Assembly (NCBI GenBank): GCA_019058315.1
Contig: JAHPZH010000003.1
Coordinates: 764,451-828,450 of the forward strand
Source: Candidatus Helarchaeota archaeon
Lineage (GTDB): Archaea > Asgardarchaeota > Lokiarchaeia > Helarchaeales > RDOG01
Length of the DNA stretch: 64,000 nt
Direction: 5' to 3'
Positions 1 through 9,039 of the stretch are shown piece by piece (positions within the stretch are counted from its first letter, which is position 1; each line of letters begins with the position of its first letter). Both the position numbers and the translations under genes were made by a program. A model generated the notes under the pieces. The model saw nothing but the letters and a program-made list of their open reading frames with translations, ran no database searches and had not been told where the DNA came from.

Positions 1-323
1 TTTGATTCCCATTCCTTAATAGCTTCTTCAAATTTATCAGTATAGACGCCCAAATGGTGAATTCCTCTTCCACCTTTTTCCAAGAATGAATCATAAACTG
101 TTTTACCTTCAAGGGGTTGAATAAATTCGACTTGTGTATTACCAATCATCGCTAAGGCAAAACGTAATTTGATAGGGTTTTCTAATTTTTCTTTAAACAT
201 ATTTTTTTTAATTTTAGCATCAAGAATATCGACTTTTTCTAATCCAAACACCTTTTTAAAATTTTCAACAGGTTCAGAAATGTCTTTATATACCAATCCA
301 ATTTGTCTTATTTCACCAATCAT
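1..323 (-). CDS. VOC/glyoxalase-fold protein, partial (methylmalonyl-CoA epimerase-like)
   Basis: The gene runs off the left edge, so only the first 107 residues are visible. They begin MIGEIRQIGLVYKDI and include FALAMIGNTQVEFIQP and GRGIHHLGVYTD. This is the usual beta-alpha-beta-beta-beta pattern of the vicinal-oxygen-chelate fold, with a glutamate (VEFIQP) and a histidine (GIHHLG) at the positions where this fold binds a divalent metal. Methylmalonyl-CoA epimerases and glyoxalase-type enzymes share these motifs. The epimerase reading is my preference because of GIHHLG, but substrate cannot be fixed from half a protein. The ATG directly follows the TAA stop of the upstream membrane-protein gene, so the two are co-transcribed. 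Confidence 0.75.
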   Translation of the reverse strand, partial: MIGEIRQIGLVYKDISEPVENFKKVFGLEKVDILDAKIKKNMFKEKLENPIKLRFALAMIGNTQVEFIQPLEGKTVYDSFLEKGGRGIHHLGVYTDKFEEAIKEWES

Positions 324-1118
324 TTAAACAGATACTCCTTTTCTTATTTTTATTCTATATATGACAAATATTATGCTAATTATAATAGAATAAAATACAA
401 ATATTAATTGAGCTAATCTACTTCCAAATAATACAGATCCTAAAATTAAACTTATTATTAAGCTACCAAATGTTAAAAAATCTAAGAATTTGGATTGTTC
501 AAAAAGAGGGGGATCTTCAGAAGTTTGTGAACCTCTATATTTTTGGATTATGAAATAAAGAGTAAGAACTATCATTAATATTATAGCGCTTGTAATATAC
601 CCCATTAGTGTTCTTTTAGGTAAATTTTGTCCAATTAAGTTAATTAGAGGAGGTATCTTTAATTCCAGTTGGTCAGAAAGAAAACCTAAAAACATAAAAA
701 CATGCCAACCGATAGCTAAAATCCATAAAATTTTTCCAGATGGTTCTTCAGTCCAATCCCTAATTGCTATAAAACGATTAGCAAAATACATGGTTAAAAC
801 GCTTTGGATTATGCCCCACCATCCAAAAGTGGAAAGAATAAAATAAAACGGGTCAATTCCAAAGAAATACCCTGATCCAAAGATACTTCCAGTTGAGAAA
901 ATTTCAGTATATACACCAAATATAAATCCAATTAATAAAACTTGATAATCTCTCAAATGATATCTAAGAATTAGATCTTCTAACATGAAGAAATATGTAA
1001 TATAGAGTAGGACTAAGGAGATAGATATAATAAAGAAATTAGGAATTCCGTGAACCCAATATTCTAAAGCTAAATTAAATAATACACATCCAAGTATAAT
1101 TTTGTATTTTACTCGCAT
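324..1118 (-). CDS. Multi-pass membrane protein of unknown function
   Basis: A 264-residue protein with about seven or eight hydrophobic segments, starting at residues 7-25 and ending at residues 240-258 before a basic tail (RIKIRKG). It is rich in Phe, Ile and Trp and has no cysteine cluster, ATPase motif or transporter signature that I recognise. Short polar loops (for example around residues 195-207, EDPPLFEQ) separate the helices. Its stop codon touches the start codon of the downstream VOC gene, suggesting translational coupling. It is transcribed divergently from the corrinoid protein gene across a 98-bp spacer. Function unknown. Confidence 0.7.
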   Translation of the reverse strand: MRVKYKIILGCVLFNLALEYWVHGIPNFFIISISLVLLYITYFFMLEDLILRYHLRDYQVLLIGFIFGVYTEIFSTGSIFGSGYFFGIDPFYFILSTFGWWGIIQSVLTMYFANRFIAIRDWTEEPSGKILWILAIGWHVFMFLGFLSDQLELKIPPLINLIGQNLPKRTLMGYITSAIILMIVLTLYFIIQKYRGSQTSEDPPLFEQSKFLDFLTFGSLIISLILGSVLFGSRLAQLIFVFYSIIISIIFVIYRIKIRKGVSV

Positions 1119-1199
1119 AATTAAACCTCTCTTTACTTGAGTTAAAAAACTTAATATAATTAACTATCAAAACTATAGTCATTATTATATTTTATGACT

Positions 1200-1217
1200 T
1201 ATCGGAGAAAACCGATA
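1200..1217 (+). promoter_or_regulatory. Small hairpin over the ribosome binding site of the corrinoid gene
   Basis: A 6-bp perfect inverted repeat, TATCGG and CCGATA, with loop AGAAAA, ends on the A of the ATG start codon. It encloses the GGAG Shine-Dalgarno at 1204-1207. If formed in the mRNA it would hide both the ribosome binding site and the start. The stem is short, so this is suggestive only. Confidence 0.35.
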
Positions 1218-1861
1218 TGAGTTCTGAAAAATTGAATAAATTGAGAGAATCTGTAATTAATTTCGAAGATGAAGCCGTAGATTTAACTGAAAAATTACTT
1301 AATGAGGGTGAGTCGGCTAAGGATGTATTATATGTTGTTTCCGATGCGCTCCAAATAGTGGGTGAGAAATATGAAGCACATGAATACTTCTTATCTGAAC
1401 TTATGCTTTGTGGTGATGTTGCAAAACGATGTATTGAAAAAGCTCTCCCTAAAATACAAAAAGAAAAAATTGAAATGGCAGGGACTATTGTATTTGGGAC
1501 AGTTAAAGGTGATATTCATGATATTGGAAAAACAATTGTATCTTCATTTTTAATTGGTGCTGGATTTTTGGTTCATGATATTGGAGTAGAGGTCGATGAT
1601 AAAACATTTGTTAAAGAAGCTAAAGAAAAAAATGCAAATATTGTAGCTATGTCGTCTTTATTGAGCACAACCATGTTATATATGCCTGAAGTTATTAAGG
1701 CATTGAAAAAAGCAGGAATAAAAGCTAAAACAATAGTGGGGGGTCGACCAGTTTCAGAAAAGTTTGCAAAAGAAATTGGTGCTGACGGCTATGCAAAAAA
1801 TCCAACGGGTGCAATCGAGGTTTGTAGAAGGTTTATGGAAGAAATTCAAGAAAATAAATAA
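1217..1861 (+). CDS. Corrinoid (B12-binding) methyltransferase protein, MtaC/MtbC/MttC type
   Basis: This 214-residue protein has the two-domain build of methyltransferase corrinoid proteins. Residues 1-85 form a helical cap domain. From about residue 90 there is a Rossmann-like cobalamin domain with GDIHDIGK at 98-105, where His101 would be the lower cobalt ligand. SSLLS at 146-150 and the GG pair at 165-166 complete the binding motifs. Such proteins carry a methyl group between a substrate-specific methyltransferase and a second methyltransferase. No methyltransferase or reductive activase lies nearby, so its substrate is unknown. The start is supported by GGAG at 1204-1207. Confidence in the family is high. 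Confidence 0.93.
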   Translation: MSSEKLNKLRESVINFEDEAVDLTEKLLNEGESAKDVLYVVSDALQIVGEKYEAHEYFLSELMLCGDVAKRCIEKALPKIQKEKIEMAGTIVFGTVKGDIHDIGKTIVSSFLIGAGFLVHDIGVEVDDKTFVKEAKEKNANIVAMSSLLSTTMLYMPEVIKALKKAGIKAKTIVGGRPVSEKFAKEIGADGYAKNPTGAIEVCRRFMEEIQENK

Positions 1862-1877
1862 TTTTGTTTCAGATCAT

Positions 1878-4127
1878 TTAATCTTTTTTAATAGCTTCAC
1901 CAATTAGATCTCCCCCACAATCCTTACAAGGAATTATGAAGCCCATATTAATTTTTTGTAAATCTTTTTTGGAAATTCTTGCACCACAAATAGAGCAACG
2001 TAGCTCACTTAATTCACCGATATCTTCTTCTCCTTGAATTTTAGGAGTAAAAAAAAGTGGTTTGGGAGTAATTACCTGAATTTTCTTAGGTTTTATTGTT
2101 GTTTCAGTTTTAGATGGAAAAGAAACAACTTTTAAAGTCCCTGTAGTACCTTCAGCAAATTTTTCCTCTAGTTTTGGTTCTTCCATTTCTGTTTTAGGTG
2201 TTTGTGTTGAACTTTTAAGTTCTTTTTCTATAGAGGGATAAATTTTAATGCTAGGCAAGACATTTAATAGAATTTCAGAAGCTTGATTGAACACAGAAAT
2301 ATTTCCATTCCAATTCACAATTTCTGTTAAAAATTTTTGCTCAAATTGAAATACAAACTCCTTAAGCTTATCGGTTAAAAATTCAGTACCTTTTCCATGC
2401 GATAATAAAGCAGCCCTTATATATTCTCCGTCCTCAAAGTTAATTTCGAAATCTTCATATGTTAATTTTTTCATCATGGTTTCTTTTTTATCTAGTGATA
2501 ATTCAGTTCCAAAGCTAGATATGGCACTTAAAAACCCACTGACAAGAAATGGATCAAGTTCTTCATCAGAACCTAATTTTCCCCTATAAAACGTAAGCCC
2601 AGTCTGTTTTTGAATGACAAGTAGATATCTAAGTATTTTCATTGAATATTTTTGTTCAATTTCATCAATATCTTTATAGAGTGCATTTAATCCTTCCTGT
2701 ATCGACCCCAATTTGGCATATTCGGAAAAGGAATCTTGATAAATTTTTGCATTTGTCTGAATGATAGATTTACTTTCTTTAAGCCATTGAATAATTTCAT
2801 ATTCTAAAGCTGTAGCAAGCCTTTTATCGATTATTTGTTCTATATCAAATTTTTTAGATAAGGTATTAATCCATAACTCAATTCTTTGAGACATATTTGA
2901 ATCAGGAACACTTCTTTGCATTTTTGATTGAATGTCTTTTAGAAATGCAATTATATCACTGATTAATGGTTTGATTTCACAAAGAGTAGCTAATTGTATT
3001 GATTTCTTACAAAGATCAAATGAATCTAAAATTTTAAAACCAATTTGTTCTACAGTACCCCCAATTTTTTGAGCATTTTCAATAGCTAACTTTATATTAT
3101 TCTTAATATAAGCTAATAATCCTGTACTTTGTTTGATATCCTCAGAATATACCTCAATATTTATTTTATTTTCTTGAATAAAAGCTGAAATAATCAATTC
3201 TTGTTCCGTTACTTTAGCCAAACCTGACCATTCGGATAAAAATTTTTCAGGATCATTAAAAATTTCAGTAACATCAAGAGTTGAAATTTGTTCTCTTATT
3301 ATTTTATATGCTTGTTTAGCCGAAAGTAAAAATTCTATTTCCCAAGAACTTTTTTGTAATATCTTTTTAAGATTTTCAATCTTTTCTCTAGCAATTTTTT
3401 CAGGTTGAACTAATGGACATTTGATCTGTATTTCCTTTGGTTCTATTGCAGCTGAACAAGGTTCTCCTTGAAAATCTATGTATGATACAGTTCCATAAAG
3501 GTTTGATTTTCCACAATCCAAGGGAGTTAAGATAAAATCAAGACCTCGTGATTCACCAGGTTTTAAAAAATTTAAAGATTTTACTCTTTCTTCTGTTGAA
3601 AATTGTGTTGTTGGGTTAATAACAACATTAATATCCGAAATTAATTTATCTGATGTATTATCTACAACAACTTTGAAGCGAACATTGCCTCCAACATAAT
3701 CAAATTCTCTTTTTACTAAGACCCTAGCTTGTCTCATTATTGATGGTTTTGGAGGAGGAGTTATATGAGCTATATCTGGCAGTGGGGCTATACTACTTGG
3801 TTTTGGAATAGGGCTGATTTCATCAGAAATGACTTTTTTGGTTTCTAACTGTATTGATTTAACTGGGGTTTCTATTTTAGGTTTTGCTTTTAACTTTTCA
3901 ATTTTTTGAGGAGTGGGTATTGGGGATTCTTCTTTTTTAGTAATTCCCATATCGTCCTCGATTTTTTCTAAGGAATCTAAAGTATCTTCGATATCTTTTT
4001 CAGAAGCTTCTTCAATTGATACTCCAAATAGATCTTCAAATAGTTCTTCTTCTTTTTTCAGTCTCTTTTGGAGTTCTTCTTCTCCTTCTTCTTCTTCCAA
4101 CTCTTGTTTCTTTTTTTTCTTTGACAT
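1878..4127 (-). CDS. Large multidomain protein: acidic coiled N-terminus, beta-sandwich, longin-like domain, C-terminal zinc ribbon
   Basis: A 749-residue protein I cannot assign to a named family. Residues 1-60 are highly charged (Lys then Glu runs) and probably coiled. Residues 65-130 are Pro-rich and disordered. Residues 133-240 look like an Ig/CARDB-like beta-sandwich (VRFKVVVDN, LKPGESRGLDF). Residues 241-490 are mostly helical. Around residues 495-640 lies a domain beginning LRYLLVIQKQTGLTFY with the phrase FLVSGFLSAISSF, matching longin/roadblock-like domains at two other loci in the window. The C-terminus is a zinc ribbon with C711, C714, C734 and C737. It is probably cytoplasmic and a scaffold or GTPase-associated protein, but that is inference. 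It converges with the corrinoid gene. Confidence 0.7.
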   Translation of the reverse strand: MSKKKKKQELEEEEGEEELQKRLKKEEELFEDLFGVSIEEASEKDIEDTLDSLEKIEDDMGITKKEESPIPTPQKIEKLKAKPKIETPVKSIQLETKKVISDEISPIPKPSSIAPLPDIAHITPPPKPSIMRQARVLVKREFDYVGGNVRFKVVVDNTSDKLISDINVVINPTTQFSTEERVKSLNFLKPGESRGLDFILTPLDCGKSNLYGTVSYIDFQGEPCSAAIEPKEIQIKCPLVQPEKIAREKIENLKKILQKSSWEIEFLLSAKQAYKIIREQISTLDVTEIFNDPEKFLSEWSGLAKVTEQELIISAFIQENKINIEVYSEDIKQSTGLLAYIKNNIKLAIENAQKIGGTVEQIGFKILDSFDLCKKSIQLATLCEIKPLISDIIAFLKDIQSKMQRSVPDSNMSQRIELWINTLSKKFDIEQIIDKRLATALEYEIIQWLKESKSIIQTNAKIYQDSFSEYAKLGSIQEGLNALYKDIDEIEQKYSMKILRYLLVIQKQTGLTFYRGKLGSDEELDPFLVSGFLSAISSFGTELSLDKKETMMKKLTYEDFEINFEDGEYIRAALLSHGKGTEFLTDKLKEFVFQFEQKFLTEIVNWNGNISVFNQASEILLNVLPSIKIYPSIEKELKSSTQTPKTEMEEPKLEEKFAEGTTGTLKVVSFPSKTETTIKPKKIQVITPKPLFFTPKIQGEEDIGELSELRCSICGARISKKDLQKINMGFIIPCKDCGGDLIGEAIKKD

Positions 4128-4389
4128 TTCTCTCGTTAAAGATTTTATTGCTTATAAAATACAATATATCCTTCTTTTAATAATGATAAAATACTATATT
4201 TATCTTAAATAGATTTGTCAATTTACTAAAAAATTAAATAAACAAATTACCAATATTTCTCTCAGAACCGACTTAAGTCCCCTATTTCTATTGAGCAATA
4301 TTTCTTTCTTAATTAGACTTTTTTATTTAATCAATTTAAATATAAAAAAATATAAAAAAAAAGAGTTTAAGTAGGAGATAATTAGTGGA

Positions 4390-4935
4390 TCAAGGGACGT
4401 AAGTTTGGACTAATAAACTAAATTCGTCAATATAATTATTTACTCTATCTGAACGCATTGCTATTGTAATACTATGTTTTCCTGAAGAAATTGATCTCGC
4501 AGTTTGCAATGAAACTGAAAATGATATATCTTGCCCGTTTTCTGACCAACCTCGAATTTCTGTAGTAGGATGATCAAGCCGTTGTCCGTCTAAAACAAAC
4601 TGAAACCTCATATATGTTAGCACTGTCATAGATGGATCGAGAACGCATCTACCAGTAAAAGTAAAAATTACAGATTCTCCTGGATTGACATTGAAATCAA
4701 TTGTTAAATAATTAATTGTGAGCCAAGTTTCAGTAACACCTATAGCATGATCAATTTCAACAAAATTATACCAGGTGTTTATTATCCCTTTTTTGAGAAT
4801 AGTTTGGTCCAATAAATACATCGTTAGTATCGGATCGGTTGAGTTTACTTTATTCAAAGTATAATATCCAAAACCGAGTCCTGCAGCTCCTACTAGAAGA
4901 GCTAGTACAGCTACTACTCCTATTGCTTTTCCCAT
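4390..4935 (-). CDS. Small membrane-anchored or secreted beta-rich protein
   Basis: A 181-residue protein with an N-terminal hydrophobic segment (residues 4-25, rich in Ala, Gly, Val and Leu) that could be a signal anchor. A beta-strand-rich extracellular domain follows (TWLTINYLTIDFNV, GESVIFTFTGRC, GKHSITIAMRS) with one or two cysteines. No known domain is evident; the strand pattern suggests a jelly-roll or Ig-like fold. The start has GAGGT a few bases upstream. It sits alone in the minus-strand direction between the large longin-like protein and an HxlR regulator. Function unknown. Confidence 0.65.
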   Translation of the reverse strand: MGKAIGVVAVLALLVGAAGLGFGYYTLNKVNSTDPILTMYLLDQTILKKGIINTWYNFVEIDHAIGVTETWLTINYLTIDFNVNPGESVIFTFTGRCVLDPSMTVLTYMRFQFVLDGQRLDHPTTEIRGWSENGQDISFSVSLQTARSISSGKHSITIAMRSDRVNNYIDEFSLLVQTYVP

Positions 4936-5047
4936 GTTAAAACCTCAACTTTTTATATTATTTTTTTTACATGTTTATATAAAAAAATTAATCACAAATT
5001 TAAATTAAAAATTTTTTTGTTGAGGCAATATTGACCTAACAGATAAT

Positions 5048-5491
5048 TCATTCTTTTATTAATTTTGGACTGTTTAATAGAAGATAAAATAAAATAGGTA
5101 TTAATAATTTAATCAATCCTTGACCAAACTTCGTTAATTCATATGATACTCGCACAGGTCGCTCCGAATGGACTATTCGATTAATTATTTTTTTTTCTTC
5201 TAGAAGTCGTAAGCGATCTGTCAAGGTTCTTGAATTTATATTCTTTAATGCTTTTTTAATATCATTAAAATAAGCCTTTTCTAAAAAAAATAAAACGTAA
5301 AGTATATCAGCAGTCCATTTTCCCCGAAAAATAGGTGAACTTTCACTTAAAAAAGGTTTATAATATTTAATTTTTTTAACTAAATCTTTTTGTTCCTTTA
5401 TTTCTCTCTCCATTCCAATTGTAACCGAATTTTGAATATTAGGAATAAGATCAATGAGTTCCTTAAAGTTACTTAATTTAAATCCTGACAT
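5048..5491 (-). CDS. HxlR-family winged-helix transcriptional regulator
   Basis: The 147-residue protein has the HxlR/MarR-like winged-helix core: FRGKWTADILYVLF at about 55-68, then FNDIKKALKNINSRTLTDRLRLL as helix-turn-helix, and RPVRVSYELTKFG as the wing with the typical YxLTxxG ending. The N-terminal cysteine that senses aldehydes or oxidants in some HxlR members is absent, so its signal is unknown. It is divergent from an alpha/beta hydrolase gene over a 210-bp spacer, which makes that gene a possible target. The C-terminal hydrophobic stretch (LIPILFYLLL) is unusual and may mediate dimerisation. Confidence 0.85.
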   Translation of the reverse strand: MSGFKLSNFKELIDLIPNIQNSVTIGMEREIKEQKDLVKKIKYYKPFLSESSPIFRGKWTADILYVLFFLEKAYFNDIKKALKNINSRTLTDRLRLLEEKKIINRIVHSERPVRVSYELTKFGQGLIKLLIPILFYLLLNSPKLIKE

Positions 5492-5701
5492 TTTCTCTCA
5501 CTAATCTTCTTGATATTTGGTAGTTTGAACTATATTAAGTGAAAAAAAAGATACTTTGTCAATTTTTTCTCTCTTTTTTATTTATATTTATTAAAGTTAG
5601 TTTACTATTTAAAGCTGGTGTAACTATTAAATTGATAAAATATACAGTAAAAAAATTTCAACATTAAAAAAATAAGAAATTACACAATATGGAGGTCTGA
5701 A

Positions 5702-6508
5702 ATGAAAGTAAATATCGATGGAGTTAATATCAATTATGTTTTTAAAGGAAAAGGAAAGCCAATTATACTAATTCATGGACATGGAGAAAATATTTACACG
5801 TGGAGACATAACATAGATAAATTAGCAGAAAATTTTAAAGTTTATGCTCTTGATTTGAAAGGTTTTGGAGAGTCGGATAAACCAATAGACAGTGATTATT
5901 CTATTTCCAGTATGTCGGAGTTAGTCATTAATTTCATGGATAGATTAGATATTGATCAAGCTGTCATTGTATGTCATTCGTTTGGAGGAAAAATTGGCAT
6001 TCAATCAATAGTTGATCATCCAAATAGATTCGTTGGATTAGGATTATTGGGAAGTGCTGTTACAAAATTTAAGATGGATCCTAACTATCGCTTAATTAGT
6101 GATGAAAAAAAAGGAAGATTTTTGCTTAATTTATTTAATAGGGATGTAATAAAGCAAACAATCAAAAGCATACACGATAAAAGTTATAAAATCACTGATG
6201 AAGACATTGATAATGAAATTAAAATAGGGGATAGTGAAGGTGCAAAACACGCATTTCAACAATATTTAATTGAATTTCTTAAAAATGAAGAAGCATTTAT
6301 AGAAAAATTAGATAAAATATCAGTTCCAACACTCATAATCTGGGGAAAGAATGATAAATTCATATCATCAGAGCATGGAAAACTTATCGAAGAGAGAATT
6401 AAAGATTCAAAGTTGGTAATTTTGGAAAATTGCGGGCATAATTCTCATGAAGATCAAGATGAGATTGTCAATCAATTGATTATCGAAAATTTTGGCAATT
6501 TTAGTTAA
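5702..6508 (+). CDS. Alpha/beta hydrolase
   Basis: A 268-residue alpha/beta-hydrolase fold protein. The oxyanion motif IHGHGE lies at 24-29, the nucleophile elbow CHSFGG puts Ser93 in place, Asp218 is in LIIWGKND, and His246 is in LENCGH. This forms a complete Ser-Asp-His triad. The elbow has Cys instead of the usual Gly before His-Ser, a mild departure. The closest groups by motif are epoxide-hydrolase or meta-cleavage-hydrolase-like esterases, but the substrate is not predictable. A strong GGAGGT Shine-Dalgarno precedes the ATG. The gene is followed by a T-run terminator and divergently faces the HxlR regulator. Confidence 0.88.
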   Translation: MKVNIDGVNINYVFKGKGKPIILIHGHGENIYTWRHNIDKLAENFKVYALDLKGFGESDKPIDSDYSISSMSELVINFMDRLDIDQAVIVCHSFGGKIGIQSIVDHPNRFVGLGLLGSAVTKFKMDPNYRLISDEKKGRFLLNLFNRDVIKQTIKSIHDKSYKITDEDIDNEIKIGDSEGAKHAFQQYLIEFLKNEEAFIEKLDKISVPTLIIWGKNDKFISSEHGKLIEERIKDSKLVILENCGHNSHEDQDEIVNQLIIENFGNFS

Positions 6509-6516
6509 TTTTTACA

Positions 6517-6526
6517 TTTTTTTTTT
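6517..6526 (+). terminator. T-run terminator after the alpha/beta hydrolase
   Basis: A run of ten T residues begins about 9 bp after the hydrolase stop codon. Archaeal RNA polymerase commonly stops at such T-tracts without a hairpin. Called on position and composition only. Confidence 0.4.
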
Positions 6527-6551
6527 ATTAATAATTAGAAATACAATAAAG

Positions 6552-8060
6552 TTAATCTAATTTTGTCTTTTTTGAATATGCACCCCATTTAGCTAATGAT
6601 GCAAATGTTCGGGCGATTCTATCGAATTCGGGAAGACATACGACTTTGTGAGAGCGGAGCATGCCAGGTATTCCGGTATTTGAATTAACTGGACCCAGCA
6701 AAAATACCGGTTTCTCATGAATTTCTACATATTTTCGTAACTTCTTGATAGGACCGGCCATTGTTTCTTCAAGCAGCTTGTTTATTGCTCCTTTTCTCTC
6801 TTTCTTTGGATCGCTCCCAAAATCAATGCCAAAATCAACAAATTTTGCATGTTTATCATCAAAATTTCCCATAAGGAAGACTACTCCATCAAAATTTTTT
6901 TCCTCTAATAGAGATTTGATAATGGTAGTAATTGACCTGAAATTCATAGCATCCGTAAGATCTATTGGATTAGAGTGTGACCAATATTCGGGAAGCATTT
7001 TTTTACTATCAATTTTTTCAATTAACTCGGGACTTAATGGAGGAAGATTCAGACCGGCCTTACTGCAAGCATCAGAAATCATTACCCCAAGACTCCCAGC
7101 AAACGTAACAATGCCAATTTTGTTACCTTTAGGAATATGTGAAATCATAAAGGCACAACAAACATCTGCAAGTTCGGTTATACTTTCTACAGCAATTATT
7201 CCAGTTTGTTTTAAAACACCATCAAAAATTTTATTACCATATTCTCCCGCAATAGCGCCGACATGACTTAAAGCAGCTCGTTTTCCTGCATCCGTAACAC
7301 CAGACTTATAAAATACAACTGGTTTTTTGGGTGTCACTTTTTTGGTGATTTTTATAAATTCTGGTCCATTTGAAATTCCCTCAGAATAAGCTCCAATCAC
7401 TTTAGTTTCGGGATCTTGGCCGTAATATTCTATAAAATCATGTGTATCTAGATATGCAGCGTCTCCTACATTAATAAATTTTGAAACACCCATTTCTCTC
7501 ATGCGGGTTTCTATCATTGAATACACACCAGCAGTTCCTCCCCGAGAAACATACGAAATATTGCCTGGTATATTACGAACTCGTGGACCAAAAATGGCAT
7601 TAAGTGAAACTGCGCTGCTATAAATTCCATTACAGTTTGGACCTGTAAAGACAAAACCATTTTTTTTGGCAATTTTTACAAGTTCTTTTTGTAATTTAAC
7701 TTTCTCACGGTCATATAAGATGGATTCAGCAAATCCAGAGGATATGATTACAACAGCATTTATATTATATTCACCGCATTCCTCCAAAACTTCTGGTACA
7801 ACTCTTGAAGGAACAATTACAAATGCTAAATCTAAATCATCTTTAATTTTATCCAAACTAGTTTCTACGGACCTTCCCAAAATTTTTTTCCCGGGTTCAA
7901 TATATTTATTAACCAAATATAATGGACCTGTATATCCTCCCTTTATTGTATTTGTGAGTATCATTCCACTTGGACCAATTAAATTCCTACTAACGCCGAT
8001 TAATGTGACATTTTTTGGATGAAAAAAAGAATCCATCAATTTTAATTTTTGTTTGTCCAT
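6552..8060 (-). CDS. Acyl-CoA synthetase (ADP-forming), alpha-type CoA-binding and phosphohistidine subunit
   Basis: A 502-residue protein of the ADP-forming acetyl/acyl-CoA synthetase alpha type. The N-terminal CoA-binding Rossmann domain starts FHPKNVTLIGVS and keeps the proline- and glycine-rich strand ends. Two succinyl-CoA-ligase-like flavodoxin domains follow, with TGPNCNG near residue 139 and FINVGDAAYLDTHD near 195. The catalytic histidine is His266 in RAALSHVGAIAG, matching the SHTGALAG motif. The ATP-grasp beta subunit is neither fused nor adjacent, so the energy-conserving enzyme must recruit it from elsewhere. I chose the ATG at 8060 over the TTG two codons upstream. The role is ATP formation from acyl-CoA, or acid activation. 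Confidence 0.9.
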   Translation of the reverse strand: MDKQKLKLMDSFFHPKNVTLIGVSRNLIGPSGMILTNTIKGGYTGPLYLVNKYIEPGKKILGRSVETSLDKIKDDLDLAFVIVPSRVVPEVLEECGEYNINAVVIISSGFAESILYDREKVKLQKELVKIAKKNGFVFTGPNCNGIYSSAVSLNAIFGPRVRNIPGNISYVSRGGTAGVYSMIETRMREMGVSKFINVGDAAYLDTHDFIEYYGQDPETKVIGAYSEGISNGPEFIKITKKVTPKKPVVFYKSGVTDAGKRAALSHVGAIAGEYGNKIFDGVLKQTGIIAVESITELADVCCAFMISHIPKGNKIGIVTFAGSLGVMISDACSKAGLNLPPLSPELIEKIDSKKMLPEYWSHSNPIDLTDAMNFRSITTIIKSLLEEKNFDGVVFLMGNFDDKHAKFVDFGIDFGSDPKKERKGAINKLLEETMAGPIKKLRKYVEIHEKPVFLLGPVNSNTGIPGMLRSHKVVCLPEFDRIARTFASLAKWGAYSKKTKLD

Positions 8061-8178
8061 ATTCAAACAAATGAGAGTGATAATTAAAATTTTTTCTTTT
8101 AAAATTGACTAATTTCAGTCATATAATAAAATTTTTAATATTATAGAATATAATGATACGATTTCGTAGTAAAATGTT

Positions 8179-9039
8179 TTAGTCAAAATTAGTACCGCAT
8201 TTATCACAAAAATTTGCTACTTTACGAATTTTTGCTCCGCAATTAGGACAGAATTTATAATTTTCATCTTCCGAAACTATATTTGATTTTTTAAATTTTG
8301 TTAATACTGTATTCATTGCAATAGCAAAATTCTCTTGTAATTCTGGTCTCAATTGTGAATTATTTTTAAAAGTTATGTAGCAGATTTGACCATTATTTAA
8401 TACTATCTTGTGATTAATTTTATTTGCCTGACCCATTTCACCTTTGATTAAGATATTTTCAAGAAATAACTCAATATCACTTATAGGTACAGAAACAATA
8501 ATTTCTTCAGATTTTTTATCCCAAATTTTAAGAGATTGCTCTGTTAATCTTACCGTGGCTTCTTTCTCTTCATTATGATTTGGTACATTTTCTAATTTAA
8601 AATAACAATATTCACTATTTTGAAAAACCAATTTCTCCTTTTTAACTATTATATTTCTGCTCGGATCTAGAGAAAAGCCAAATTCTCTATCTAGAGCATT
8701 AAGAAATTTTTTATGGTGTTTTTTACTCATTGATCCTGTCCAGGAATAAAAGGAAATGTAATATTTTTCCCCATTTAAAAGAATTATTTCATAATATGGA
8801 ATATATTTTGGTATATGTCTTATAATCTTTGAAATTTCGCTGATTTCTATAATTACTTCCTTATTTTTTCTACCTTTGGGAAAAATTTCTAAAAAACGAC
8901 CTCTAATTATTATTACAGCAGATTTCATATCAAAAATTTTTGTAAATCTTTTCGTAAAATGCCCATCTCGTTTTGCAACAAAAAATATTTCTTGTTCCTT
9001 TTGTTCGTTGGACACATAAACCACATTTAATGAAGACAC
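8179..9039 (-). CDS. Protein with two PH/GRAM-like repeats and a C-terminal zinc ribbon
   Basis: A 286-residue protein, probably cytoplasmic. Two internally similar beta-rich modules can be seen, at about residues 18-125 and 145-245. Each ends in the pattern ILLNGEKYYISF or IVLNNGQICYITF followed by a helix, which resembles PH- or GRAM-like domains. The C-terminus is a zinc ribbon with C264, C267, C278 and C281 (CPNCG and CDKCG). Zinc ribbons of this form often cap small archaeal regulatory or membrane-associated proteins. The start is a GTG; no ATG lies nearby. No specific function can be assigned, and the PH-like reading is from strand pattern only. Confidence 0.65.
   Translation of the reverse strand: MSSLNVVYVSNEQKEQEIFFVAKRDGHFTKRFTKIFDMKSAVIIIRGRFLEIFPKGRKNKEVIIEISEISKIIRHIPKYIPYYEIILLNGEKYYISFYSWTGSMSKKHHKKFLNALDREFGFSLDPSRNIIVKKEKLVFQNSEYCYFKLENVPNHNEEKEATVRLTEQSLKIWDKKSEEIIVSVPISDIELFLENILIKGEMGQANKINHKIVLNNGQICYITFKNNSQLRPELQENFAIAMNTVLTKFKKSNIVSEDENYKFCPNCGAKIRKVANFCDKCGTNFD

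Noticed and set aside
6745..8022. Plus-strand open frames opposite the ADP-forming acyl-CoA synthetase gene.
   Set aside because: They lie wholly within a well-conserved gene on the other strand and show no recognisable protein.
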